This document shows, piece after piece, positions 27,470 through 33,552 of a stretch of DNA of 33,552 bases. The stretch spans positions 149 to 33,700 of the forward strand of contig DAYE01000095.1 in assembly GCA_002506745.1 (NCBI GenBank), in the 5' to 3' direction. The stretch is from Euryarchaeota archaeon UBA33. GTDB lineage: Archaea > Thermoplasmatota > E2 > DHVEG-1. The position numbers and the translations under genes were made by a program. The notes under the pieces are model-generated. The model searched no databases. It was not told the origin of the DNA and worked only from the letters and a program-made list of their open reading frames with translations. Position 1 is the first letter of the stretch; every line of letters begins with the position of its first letter.

Positions 27470-28192
27470 TCAGAGAAATGTCTGGAACGTCGGGATTAAT
27501 CTGCTCAAATCTTTGTCCTTGACAACGACGTCAGCACATTGAACGATACAAGCATCCTCCGGATTAAACGCTATACCAAGACCACAGACCTCAAGCATCG
27601 GGATATCAAAGCAGGAATTCCCTACCGCAGCACAATCATCTAGGGAAAGATGAAGTTTATGCGCCAACTCTTTCACATTCTTATCTTTCTGCATCAGTTC
27701 CACATGAAGCACTCCTTCACCAGTCAAACGCCCGTCAGCACCGGCCTTGATTTCATTTGCAAACACATAATCAATCCCAAGATCCGCTGCGACTTTTTCT
27801 GCTAAAATATCAATACCTGCACTCACAATCGCGGTTCGTATTTCATGTTCCTTCAGAAAGGAGATACAGTTCTCCACCCCTTTGATAAAAGGGATGGAGT
27901 ACAATATTTTTTCAATAGTCGCCTTGCTGACTGCTTTTCCATCTGTCTTCCAAAGCGAGACGTCCCGTCGGATGAACTCCAGATAATCGATATCCCCACG
28001 GAGGTACGGTATGATCGAACGTTCATTGGTCGTCCCGAAGTATTCATGGATATACCGCCAGGAGCTGACCGTATCTAGCAAAACCCCATCCATATCAAAA
28101 AATACAAGCTTCAGGTGCTTTCTTTGTTTTCCGTCCTTGGAAGAAGGTATTTTATTAGTACGATAACAGGGATAGCTGCAGGTTGATTTCAT
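27470..28192 (-). CDS. HAD-superfamily phosphatase (phosphoserine-phosphatase-like)
   Basis: A 240-residue cytoplasmic hydrolase. Motif I is FFDMDGVLLD with nucleophile Asp33 and acid Asp35, motif II is AIVSAGID, and motif IV is AAVGNSCFDIPML. A small alpha-helical cap lies between motif I and II. The pattern is closest to SerB-like HAD phosphatases, but substrate specificity cannot be assigned. The start at 28192 is set by GAGGTG 6 nt upstream; a TTG at 28213 would put that site inside the gene. The first 28 residues, with two Cys and many basic residues, extend beyond the usual family start. Confidence 0.85.
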   Translation of the reverse strand: MKSTCSYPCYRTNKIPSSKDGKQRKHLKLVFFDMDGVLLDTVSSWRYIHEYFGTTNERSIIPYLRGDIDYLEFIRRDVSLWKTDGKAVSKATIEKILYSIPFIKGVENCISFLKEHEIRTAIVSAGIDILAEKVAADLGIDYVFANEIKAGADGRLTGEGVLHVELMQKDKNVKELAHKLHLSLDDCAAVGNSCFDIPMLEVCGLGIAFNPEDACIVQCADVVVKDKDLSRLIPTFQTFL

Positions 28193-28312
28193 CAGAAGCA
28201 CCTCATAGCTCAACTCCTATTAATACATTTATTCATGTCACCTCGATGTTACTTCTCATTCCAAGAATACTCTTTTTATTTAGTATTATCCATCATAGGT
28301 ATAAAAAAGGAC

Positions 28313-28328
28313 TAAACATTTATTAAGT
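28313..28328 (+). promoter_or_regulatory. Duplicated promoter element, copy 1 (second C25 gene)
   Basis: TAAACATTTATTAAGT, identical to 29869-29884. Its end lies 31 nt before the ATG at 28360 (30 nt in copy 2). It contains a TATA-like TTTATTAA and probably drives the second C25 gene. Confidence 0.6.
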
Positions 28329-28359
28329 GTCGTGTATATTTATTGATGGGGAATTTCAT

Positions 28360-29871
28360 ATGAAAAGTTTGCGAAGCGCACTTATGAAGAAATCAATTGT
28401 TTTTTTTATAGTGGTGATTGGATTTCTCATCGGTCCTTCTCTCGCAGCACAAAATACATATCTCTCTGATGATAACACCGATGAAAAGACTGGCTCTTCT
28501 ACAGAAAAACCAAGCCCGGTAATCTATGATCTGCTGATTATTGCTCCAAAAAAATATTCTGATGCGTTACAACCGTTGATAGTCCATAAGAACCATGTTG
28601 GGATTAAGACACGCTTAGTGACTCTCAACCAGGTGTACGACCAGATGTTCTGGCACGGCAGAGATAAACAAGAGAAAATTAAGTATTTTATTAAAACAGC
28701 AAAGGAAGAATGGGGAATCACCTATGTCCTGCTTGTCGGGGATTTCCAGGTCATACCAATCCGATATGTCTTCAATGCTGATAATAACACAGGCTGGGAT
28801 GAGCCGTGTTTCATTTCAGAGTTATATTATGCAGATCTCTATGACAAGAACCATAACTTCTCCACGTGGGATACCAACAACAACGGAGTCTATGGCGAAT
28901 GGTATGGGCAGACAGCAAAAGACCAAGATATCGACCTGTTCCCTGATGTCTTTGTTGGACGACTCGCCTGTATGAACGAAGCTGAAGTACGAGTCATGGT
29001 TCATAAGATTATCACGTATGAGACAACCGCATATGGACAAGCTTGGTTCAACAGGTTCGTCGTGGTAGCGGGTGATACGTACCCGGAGTCTGAGAATCCG
29101 AACTGGACTGGTTACGAAGGGGAACAGAACACCATGGATGCAATCGAGAACATGTCCGGGTTCGAACCAATAAAGCTGTGGACGTCTGACGGGTCTTTCA
29201 CTGGACCAAAGGACGTCATCCGGGCAATAAACAAAGGATGTGGTTTTTTGCTTTTTGAAGGCCATGCCAATGCGTTTTCTTGGAGCACGCATCCGCCGAA
29301 TGATGCACAGACGTGGGTCAAAGGATTAAATACAGTGAGCATGGAGCGTCTGAGAAACAGACAGATGCTTCCTATATGTGTCGTCGGTGGCTGTCATAAT
29401 AACGAGTTCGATGTCACACCCGCCAACATCATCAAGGGCTTACGAGAAGAAGGATTACGATATTTTTCTGGTGGGTCTATCCCATTTGGTTCGTTCTGGA
29501 GATATACCTGGATCAGAGAATGCTGGGGATGGAAGTTGATGCGGATCAATACCGGGGGATCGATTGCGACCATCGGGTGTACAGGGTTGGGGATGTCAAA
29601 AGAGGATAAAGAATCCTTCAGCGGTGCTGGTGATTACCTTGAACCGACGTTCTTCCATGAGTTCGGGGTGAATGGAACCACGATCCTTGGGAAGGCATGG
29701 GGAAATGCTATTTCGGATTATCTGAATCATTATCCGATTGATTGGAACACCCCTGCAGCGAAGGATAGTGCGATCGATGCAAAAACCGTGCAACAATGGG
29801 CGTTGTTCGGTGATCCGAGTCTGAAGATTGGCGGATACTCTGCATCGGAACTCACCGGTATTCTAAAGTAA
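28360..29871 (+). CDS. Secreted C25 (gingipain-like) peptidase, prodomain-less, copy 1
   Basis: A 503-residue exported protein with a signal peptide in about residues 1-30 (basic start, then IVFFIVVIGFLIG, ALAAQ-like end). The catalytic core begins almost at once with YDLLIIAPKKY near 57, so the prodomain of the first C25 gene is missing. The dyad is His302 in FEGHA (GHG in most members) and Cys345 in VGGCHNN. WDTNNNGVYGEW resembles a calcium loop. The end LFGDPSLKIGG plus a short tail lacks an anchor. The start at 28360 is favoured over an upstream in-frame GTG at 28327 because of GGGGA about 9 nt upstream and the promoter spacing shared with the next gene. Confidence 0.85.
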   Translation: MKSLRSALMKKSIVFFIVVIGFLIGPSLAAQNTYLSDDNTDEKTGSSTEKPSPVIYDLLIIAPKKYSDALQPLIVHKNHVGIKTRLVTLNQVYDQMFWHGRDKQEKIKYFIKTAKEEWGITYVLLVGDFQVIPIRYVFNADNNTGWDEPCFISELYYADLYDKNHNFSTWDTNNNGVYGEWYGQTAKDQDIDLFPDVFVGRLACMNEAEVRVMVHKIITYETTAYGQAWFNRFVVVAGDTYPESENPNWTGYEGEQNTMDAIENMSGFEPIKLWTSDGSFTGPKDVIRAINKGCGFLLFEGHANAFSWSTHPPNDAQTWVKGLNTVSMERLRNRQMLPICVVGGCHNNEFDVTPANIIKGLREEGLRYFSGGSIPFGSFWRYTWIRECWGWKLMRINTGGSIATIGCTGLGMSKEDKESFSGAGDYLEPTFFHEFGVNGTTILGKAWGNAISDYLNHYPIDWNTPAAKDSAIDAKTVQQWALFGDPSLKIGGYSASELTGILK

Positions 29872-29884
29872 ACATTTATTAAGT
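29869..29884 (+). promoter_or_regulatory. Duplicated promoter element, copy 2 (third C25 gene)
   Basis: TAAACATTTATTAAGT, identical to 28313-28328. Its first three bases are the stop codon of the preceding peptidase gene. It ends 30 nt before the ATG at 29915. Confidence 0.6.
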
Positions 29885-29914
29885 CTGCCATATAGTTATA
29901 GAAGGGGATACGTA

Positions 29915-31348
29915 ATGAACACACAGAAAAAAAGAACATTAACCACAGTTGGCATACTCTTCCTTTTCTTTGGGTCAACCATAGGACCTTTTGTTTCAGC
30001 AACAACAACCACGACGCAGGTTGTTACTCAATTAAAAGAATCACATCAAGCACCCGTCAATGTGTATACGCTTCTCATTCTTACTCCAACGATATTCAAA
30101 GACGAATTACAACCACTAGTACGTCATAAAAACTCGCATGGTCTGAGTACAAAACTCGTGACCCTCCCAGAGGTCTATCATCAGATGTACTGGTATGGTC
30201 GGGACAATGCTGAGAAAATAAAATACTTCATAAAAACAGCGATGGAAGAATGGGGGATTCGCTACGTTCTTCTCGTGGGCGGTAGAAGCAGCCAGTTTCT
30301 CCCAACATGGTATTGCCCTGTTCGATACGTCAGCATGGTTGATGACTGGGATGATGGGTATCTTAGTGATCTGTATTTCGCCGATATCTACGACGCAGAC
30401 GGAAATTTTTCGAGTTGGGATAGCGATAACGATGGCCTGTACGGAGAATGGTACAGCGGAGAAACAGCCCAGGATGTTGCTATTGATCTCATCCCCGATG
30501 TCGCGGTTGGAAGGCTTCCTTGCCGCAGTGAACGAGAAGTCAGAATCATGGTTCAGAAGATCATCACCTATGAGACGACCGTGTTTCACCAACCATGGTT
30601 CTCCACCATGCTAGTCGCCGCGGGGGACACCTACCCTGAGACGGGCAATGCGAATTGGACCGGATACGAAGGGGAGTATTACGGGGATCGTATGATCGAA
30701 AACATGACTGGATTTACCGCGACTCGATTATACACATCAGATCAGACTTTTTCAGATAAAAAAGATGTGATAAAAGCGTTCCGTAACGGATGGGGGTTTG
30801 TGTACTTCGTTGGCCATGGCAGTCCAAAACAATGGGGGAACAATGCTCCAAACGGGTCCTCGTTTATTCAAGGTCCGAATAGCAACGACATGTGGCGGTT
30901 CCGAAACAAAGACAGACTGCCCGTCTGTGTTGTCAGCGGCTGTCATAACAGCCAGTTCGATGTCTGCCTCAGACGTCTTTTCAATTCTTCGACACAATGG
31001 AAACAGGAATATGTCCCAGAATGCTGGAGTGAACGAATCCTGCGAGAACCAACCGGCGGTTCTATCAGTTGCATTGGGTGTACAGGTCTGGGATACACAA
31101 AAGAAGATAAGACCTCGTTTAAGGGCGGCATCAACGAACTTGAATGTGCGTTTTTCCATGCCTATGGTCAGGACCATGTCACGGTTCTTGGCGACACCTG
31201 GGCTGCTGCTGTCACCTGGTACGCCCAGACCTATCCAGTGGAATGGAACACTTCGGGCTTAGGCGACTCATGGATCGATGCGAAAGTCATACAATCATGG
31301 GAACTATTTGGGGACCCGAGCCTTCAAATCGGTGGCTTACCCCAGTGA
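29915..31348 (+). CDS. Secreted C25 (gingipain-like) peptidase, prodomain-less, copy 2
   Basis: A 477-residue paralogue of the preceding gene, in tandem with 43 nt between them. A signal peptide spans about 1-29 (ending PFVSA). The core starts at YTLLILTP near 51 and shows His301 in FVGHG and Cys343 in VSGCHNS. The calcium-type loop WDSDNDGLYGEW is closest to a full EF-hand-like consensus of the three copies. It ends GDPSLQIGG with no sorting domain. AAGGGGAT lies 5 nt before the ATG. It shares HKN, KIKYFIKTA, YEGE and YPETG-type segments with copy 1, so the pair arose by duplication; it has diverged enough that different cleavage preferences are possible. Confidence 0.88.
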   Translation: MNTQKKRTLTTVGILFLFFGSTIGPFVSATTTTTQVVTQLKESHQAPVNVYTLLILTPTIFKDELQPLVRHKNSHGLSTKLVTLPEVYHQMYWYGRDNAEKIKYFIKTAMEEWGIRYVLLVGGRSSQFLPTWYCPVRYVSMVDDWDDGYLSDLYFADIYDADGNFSSWDSDNDGLYGEWYSGETAQDVAIDLIPDVAVGRLPCRSEREVRIMVQKIITYETTVFHQPWFSTMLVAAGDTYPETGNANWTGYEGEYYGDRMIENMTGFTATRLYTSDQTFSDKKDVIKAFRNGWGFVYFVGHGSPKQWGNNAPNGSSFIQGPNSNDMWRFRNKDRLPVCVVSGCHNSQFDVCLRRLFNSSTQWKQEYVPECWSERILREPTGGSISCIGCTGLGYTKEDKTSFKGGINELECAFFHAYGQDHVTVLGDTWAAAVTWYAQTYPVEWNTSGLGDSWIDAKVIQSWELFGDPSLQIGGLPQ

Positions 31349-31381
31349 CTTTCTGTTCGTTCTCCTAGATTGTAAGGAATA

Positions 31382-31391
31382 GTTTTAAAAA
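31382..31391 (+). promoter_or_regulatory. TATA-like element of the Sm-like protein gene
   Basis: GTTTTAAAAA at 31382-31391, about 27 nt before the ATG at 31414 and without a ribosome-binding site, fitting a leaderless mRNA. Confidence 0.5.
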
Positions 31392-31413
31392 GGTGCTCTC
31401 CTTACCTTCTGCC

Positions 31414-31629
31414 ATGTCTTTACCATTAGATGTCCTTGAAAAAGCAGTGAACCAAAAATTACTCCTTCTCTTAAAGGATGGCAGACACATTGATGGCAAG
31501 CTGTTAGGATATGATGAATACATGAACCTGGTGCTCGATGAAGTCGAAGAAACAAAGGATGAAACGAAGCGTCGACTCGGGAGAATTATCCTCAGAGGCA
31601 GTAACGTCGTCAGTATTTCCTTTATATAA
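31414..31629 (+). CDS. Sm-like archaeal protein (Lsm/SmAP)
   Basis: A 71-residue RNA-binding protein that forms heptameric rings on U-rich RNA. The Sm1 motif is seen as LLLLLKDGRHIDGKLLGYDEYMNLVLDE and Sm2 as GRIILRGSNVVSI; the usual Asn of the U-binding pocket is in YMNLVL. The length is that of archaeal SmAP1. The ATG at 31414 gives the canonical N terminus SLPLDVLEKAV; an upstream GTG at 31393 overlaps the promoter. It stands alone, 36 nt before the start of the putative small RNA. Confidence 0.93.
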   Translation: MSLPLDVLEKAVNQKLLLLLKDGRHIDGKLLGYDEYMNLVLDEVEETKDETKRRLGRIILRGSNVVSISFI

Positions 31630-31637
31630 TAGAAAAG

Positions 31638-31647
31638 CATATATAGG
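31638..31647 (+). promoter_or_regulatory. TATA box in front of the small-RNA candidate
   Basis: GCATATATAG at 31638-31647, whose expected start site (near 31667) coincides with the first base pairs of the RNA fold at 31668. Confidence 0.5.
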
Positions 31648-31667
31648 GGTTATTCTTATTATCACAT

Positions 31668-31750
31668 GGAAGGAATTGGGCTGGTAGTTGTTATTTTGTT
31701 AGAGTGCATCCCATCCCCTCCTAGTGAGGCCAGCCGTCCTTCCCTTTTAT
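31668..31750 (+). ncRNA. Candidate structured small RNA between the Sm and urocanase genes
   Basis: A two-part terminal stem closes this stretch: GGAAGGA (31668-31674) pairs perfectly with TCCTTCC (31737-31743), and GGCTGG (31679-31684) pairs with CCAGCC (31730-31735), separated by a 4/1 internal loop. An inner CCTC/GAGG hairpin (31717-31729) is also possible. A TATA box sits about 25 nt before the stem and TTTTATT follows it, as for a short transcription unit. I see no T-loop, C/D box or ACA box, so no known class fits. The alternative is a 31-codon frame from ATG 31666 to TAA 31761. The neighbour is an RNA-binding Sm protein. Confidence 0.4.
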
Positions 31751-31766
31751 TCAATTTGTAACAAAG

Positions 31767-31778
31767 TTTTTGTATACC
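31767..31778 (+). promoter_or_regulatory. TATA-like element of hutU
   Basis: TTTTTGTATACC at 31767-31778, about 26-37 nt before the ATG at 31804. Urocanase therefore probably has its own leaderless transcript, separate from the RNA candidate. Confidence 0.45.
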
Positions 31779-31803
31779 GTATTCTTTGTGCGAACTTGAG
31801 ATA

Positions 31804-33456
31804 ATGGCACGACATGTGAAGGTTCAACGAGGAAACACTCTTCGATGTAAAGGCTGGAAACAAGAAGCGATCCTACGGATGCTTGAAAACAACCTTGAGA
31901 ACGCAGAAAAACCAGAGGAACTTATTATCTATGGCGGGACCGGGAAAGCAGCTCGGAACTGGAACTGCTACGATGCGATCGTCGATGCCCTCAAAAATCT
32001 CGGGCATGATGAAACCTTGATAGTCCAATCAGGCAAACCGGTAGCCATTTTCAAAACATGGACAACCGCACCACGTGTCCTTATCGCAAACTCAAATCTT
32101 GTCCCTCATTGGAGCACCTGGGAAAATTTCAGAGAACTTGAACAACTTGGTTTAACGATGTACGGCCAGATGACCGCAGGGTCCTGGTGCTACATCGGAA
32201 CACAAGGAATCATCCAGGGGACCTATGAGACGTTTGCTGCCTGTGCACGAAAACATTTTAAAAGCACTCTTCAAGGAAAAATCGTCCTCACCGGTGGTCT
32301 GGGTGGTATGGGAGGCGCACAACCACTCGCGGTCACCATGAATCAGGGTGTCTGCCTTGCAGTTGAATGCGACGAGAAACACATCGATCGACGAATCAAC
32401 GCAGGGTTCTGCGATAAAAAAATAAAGAATATCGACGAAGCACTCGAGCTTGTGACACAAGCAAAAAAAGAAAAAACACCCCTTTCCGTTGGTCTGCTTG
32501 GGAATTGCGCAACGATTATGCCACGACTTGTAAAAGACGGATTCAGACCTGATGTCGTCACCGATCAAACCTCCGCCCACGATGAACTCCACGGGTATGT
32601 CCCTGCGAAGTACTATGGAGACACACTCAACGAGGCAGCTGCCTTACGAAAAAAGAATCCAACGGACTACATTAAACAATCCATGTTTAGCATCAAACAG
32701 CATTGTAAAGCACTGCTTGATTTTCAGAAAAAAGGCTCAGTAGTATTCGACTATGGAAATAACCTCAGAGGCCAAGCATTAAAAGCTGGTCTAACCAACG
32801 CGTTTGATTATCAAGGTTTTGTGCCTGCGTACATCAGACCCATGTTCTGTGTCGGCCGTGGACCATTCCGCTGGCTCGCACTCACCGGCAACCCAGAGGA
32901 TATCATAAAGACTGATCAGGCAGCCTTGAAGCTATTTCCTAAAGATGGTGTCTTAACAAACTGGATAGCCTTAGCGGAAAAGCACCTCCCTTGGGAAGGT
33001 CTCCCAGCACGGGTCTGTTGGCTCGGGTACGGAGAACGAGCAGAATTTGCTCTACTGATCAATAAAATGGTTCGAGAAAACGAAATCGGTCCGATCGCAA
33101 TCACCAGGGATCACCTCGACAGTGGAAGTGTTGCGTCCCCGTATAGAGAAACGGAAGCAATGCGAGATGGAAGCGACGCGATAGCTGACTGGCCGCTCCT
33201 AAATGCACTGCTCAACTGCGCAGCAGGGGCAGACAGTGTTCAGATCCATAATGGTGGCGGCGTTGGTATCGGTCTATCCACCCATGCAGGCATGGTCGTT
33301 GTCTGCGATGGAACAAAAGAAACAGATGAGCGCATTAAACGAGTTTTTACGACAGATCCGGGGATAGGGGTTGCTCGACATGCAGATGCAGGATACAAAG
33401 AAGCAATTGAACTAGTGCAGAAAACAGAAATTCGTATTCCGATGATAAAGAATTAA
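31804..33456 (+). CDS. hutU: Urocanate hydratase (urocanase)
   Basis: A 550-residue NAD-dependent enzyme that converts urocanate to imidazolonepropionate, the second step of histidine breakdown. The NAD-binding segment [10 protein letters not shown] is at 44-53, [15 protein letters not shown] near 160-175, [14 protein letters not shown] near 255, and active-site Cys405 lies in [11 protein letters not shown]. The C-terminal [14 protein letters not shown] is also a family signature. The length matches bacterial HutU (about 550-557). The ATG at 31804 follows the promoter and gives the usual basic N terminus; an upstream in-frame start at 31786 would add six residues. Histidine ammonia-lyase and the later Hut enzymes are not recognised in the window. 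Confidence 0.96.
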   Translation: MARHVKVQRGNTLRCKGWKQEAILRMLENNLENAEKPEELIIYGGTGKAARNWNCYDAIVDALKNLGHDETLIVQSGKPVAIFKTWTTAPRVLIANSNLVPHWSTWENFRELEQLGLTMYGQMTAGSWCYIGTQGIIQGTYETFAACARKHFKSTLQGKIVLTGGLGGMGGAQPLAVTMNQGVCLAVECDEKHIDRRINAGFCDKKIKNIDEALELVTQAKKEKTPLSVGLLGNCATIMPRLVKDGFRPDVVTDQTSAHDELHGYVPAKYYGDTLNEAAALRKKNPTDYIKQSMFSIKQHCKALLDFQKKGSVVFDYGNNLRGQALKAGLTNAFDYQGFVPAYIRPMFCVGRGPFRWLALTGNPEDIIKTDQAALKLFPKDGVLTNWIALAEKHLPWEGLPARVCWLGYGERAEFALLINKMVRENEIGPIAITRDHLDSGSVASPYRETEAMRDGSDAIADWPLLNALLNCAAGADSVQIHNGGGVGIGLSTHAGMVVVCDGTKETDERIKRVFTTDPGIGVARHADAGYKEAIELVQKTEIRIPMIKN

Positions 33457-33488
33457 GAAACCGTGTCGTTGTTGGACAATTCACTCGT

Positions 33489-33552
33489 TTACTCTAAACT
33501 TCCAACGACCGCCTCAATTTCATGTAATATTTCACAGGATTTTACAAGCTCT
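33489..33552 (-). CDS. C-terminal end of an unidentified gene (cut by window edge)
   Basis: On the minus strand 20 open codons enter from the right edge and stop at TAA (33489-33491). The peptide ends ELVKSCEILHEIEAVVGSLE, an amphipathic-helix-like tail typical of a real C terminus. It is convergent with urocanase, 32 nt apart. It is too short to identify, and an open frame of this size can occur by chance. Confidence 0.4.
   Translation of the reverse strand, partial: ELVKSCEILHEIEAVVGSLE

Noticed and set aside
31668..31743. tRNA gene, suggested by the 76-nt length and 7-bp outer stem
   Set aside because: There is no T-arm with a GTTCGA-like loop, no anticodon arm at the right place, and the second stem is incompatible with a cloverleaf.
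31666..31761. 31-codon small ORF between the Sm gene and urocanase
   Set aside because: Kept only as an alternative: the paired flanks explain the sequence better, and the peptide has no recognisable feature beyond a short hydrophobic start.
1..33552. CRISPR arrays, insertion sequences, prophage or integrase genes
   Set aside because: No repeat-spacer pattern, transposase, integrase or terminal inverted repeat was found on either strand.

Overview
The window looks like a chromosomal segment of a mesophilic or moderately thermophilic archaeon, most likely in or near the Thermoplasmatota. The archaeal-type leucyl-tRNA synthetase, SRP54, an Sm-like protein, a geranylgeranyl reductase and archaeal BRE/TATA promoters (often about 25-30 nt before the start codon, as for leaderless mRNAs) place it in Archaea. 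Secreted C25 (gingipain-type) peptidases next to amino-acid-degrading acyl-CoA genes resemble what is known of sediment protein-degrading lineages such as Marine Benthic Group D. That lineage guess is inference, since there is no rRNA here. I see no mobile element, CRISPR array or standard tRNA.

Layout. (1) 1-10.3 kb is an acyl-CoA / branched-chain amino-acid island. On the minus strand are methylmalonyl-CoA mutase (cut by the window edge) and its B12 adenosyltransferase. Divergent from them is an acyl-CoA dehydrogenase / acyl-CoA synthetase operon. Facing that is a minus-strand operon: 3-methylglutaconyl-CoA hydratase, biotin carboxylase, biotin carrier, carboxyltransferase (methylcrotonyl-CoA carboxylase type) and a geranylgeranyl reductase. 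A second, catalytically odd crotonase lies upstream. (2) 10.4-13 kb is a P-type cation ATPase. (3) 13-14.8 kb is a secreted C25 peptidase with a prodomain. (4) 15-18 kb is leuS plus a tiny zinc-ribbon gene. (5) 18-22.2 kb is a 1393-residue cell-surface protein with a PQQ-type beta-propeller. (6) 22.4-25.1 kb is an srp54-glycerate kinase operon. (7) 25.2-31.3 kb holds a DUF3160-type lipoprotein, a HAD phosphatase and two tandem C25 paralogues that share a duplicated promoter. (8) 31.4-33.5 kb holds an Sm-like protein, a candidate structured small RNA, urocanase and the tail of one more gene.

Together the genes suggest a protein-consuming heterotroph. Secreted C25 peptidases would release amino acids. 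Leucine-type carbon would pass through the carboxylase and hydratase to HMG-CoA, propionyl-type carbon through the B12 mutase, and histidine through urocanase. HMG-CoA is also the entry to archaeal isoprenoid lipid synthesis, and a geranylgeranyl reductase closes the same operon. This suggests, but does not prove, a link between leucine breakdown and membrane-lipid synthesis. The most interesting items are that operon, the split carboxylase alpha subunit, the crotonase without catalytic acids, the prodomain-less C25 pair with its copied promoter, and the RNA candidate beside the Sm gene.
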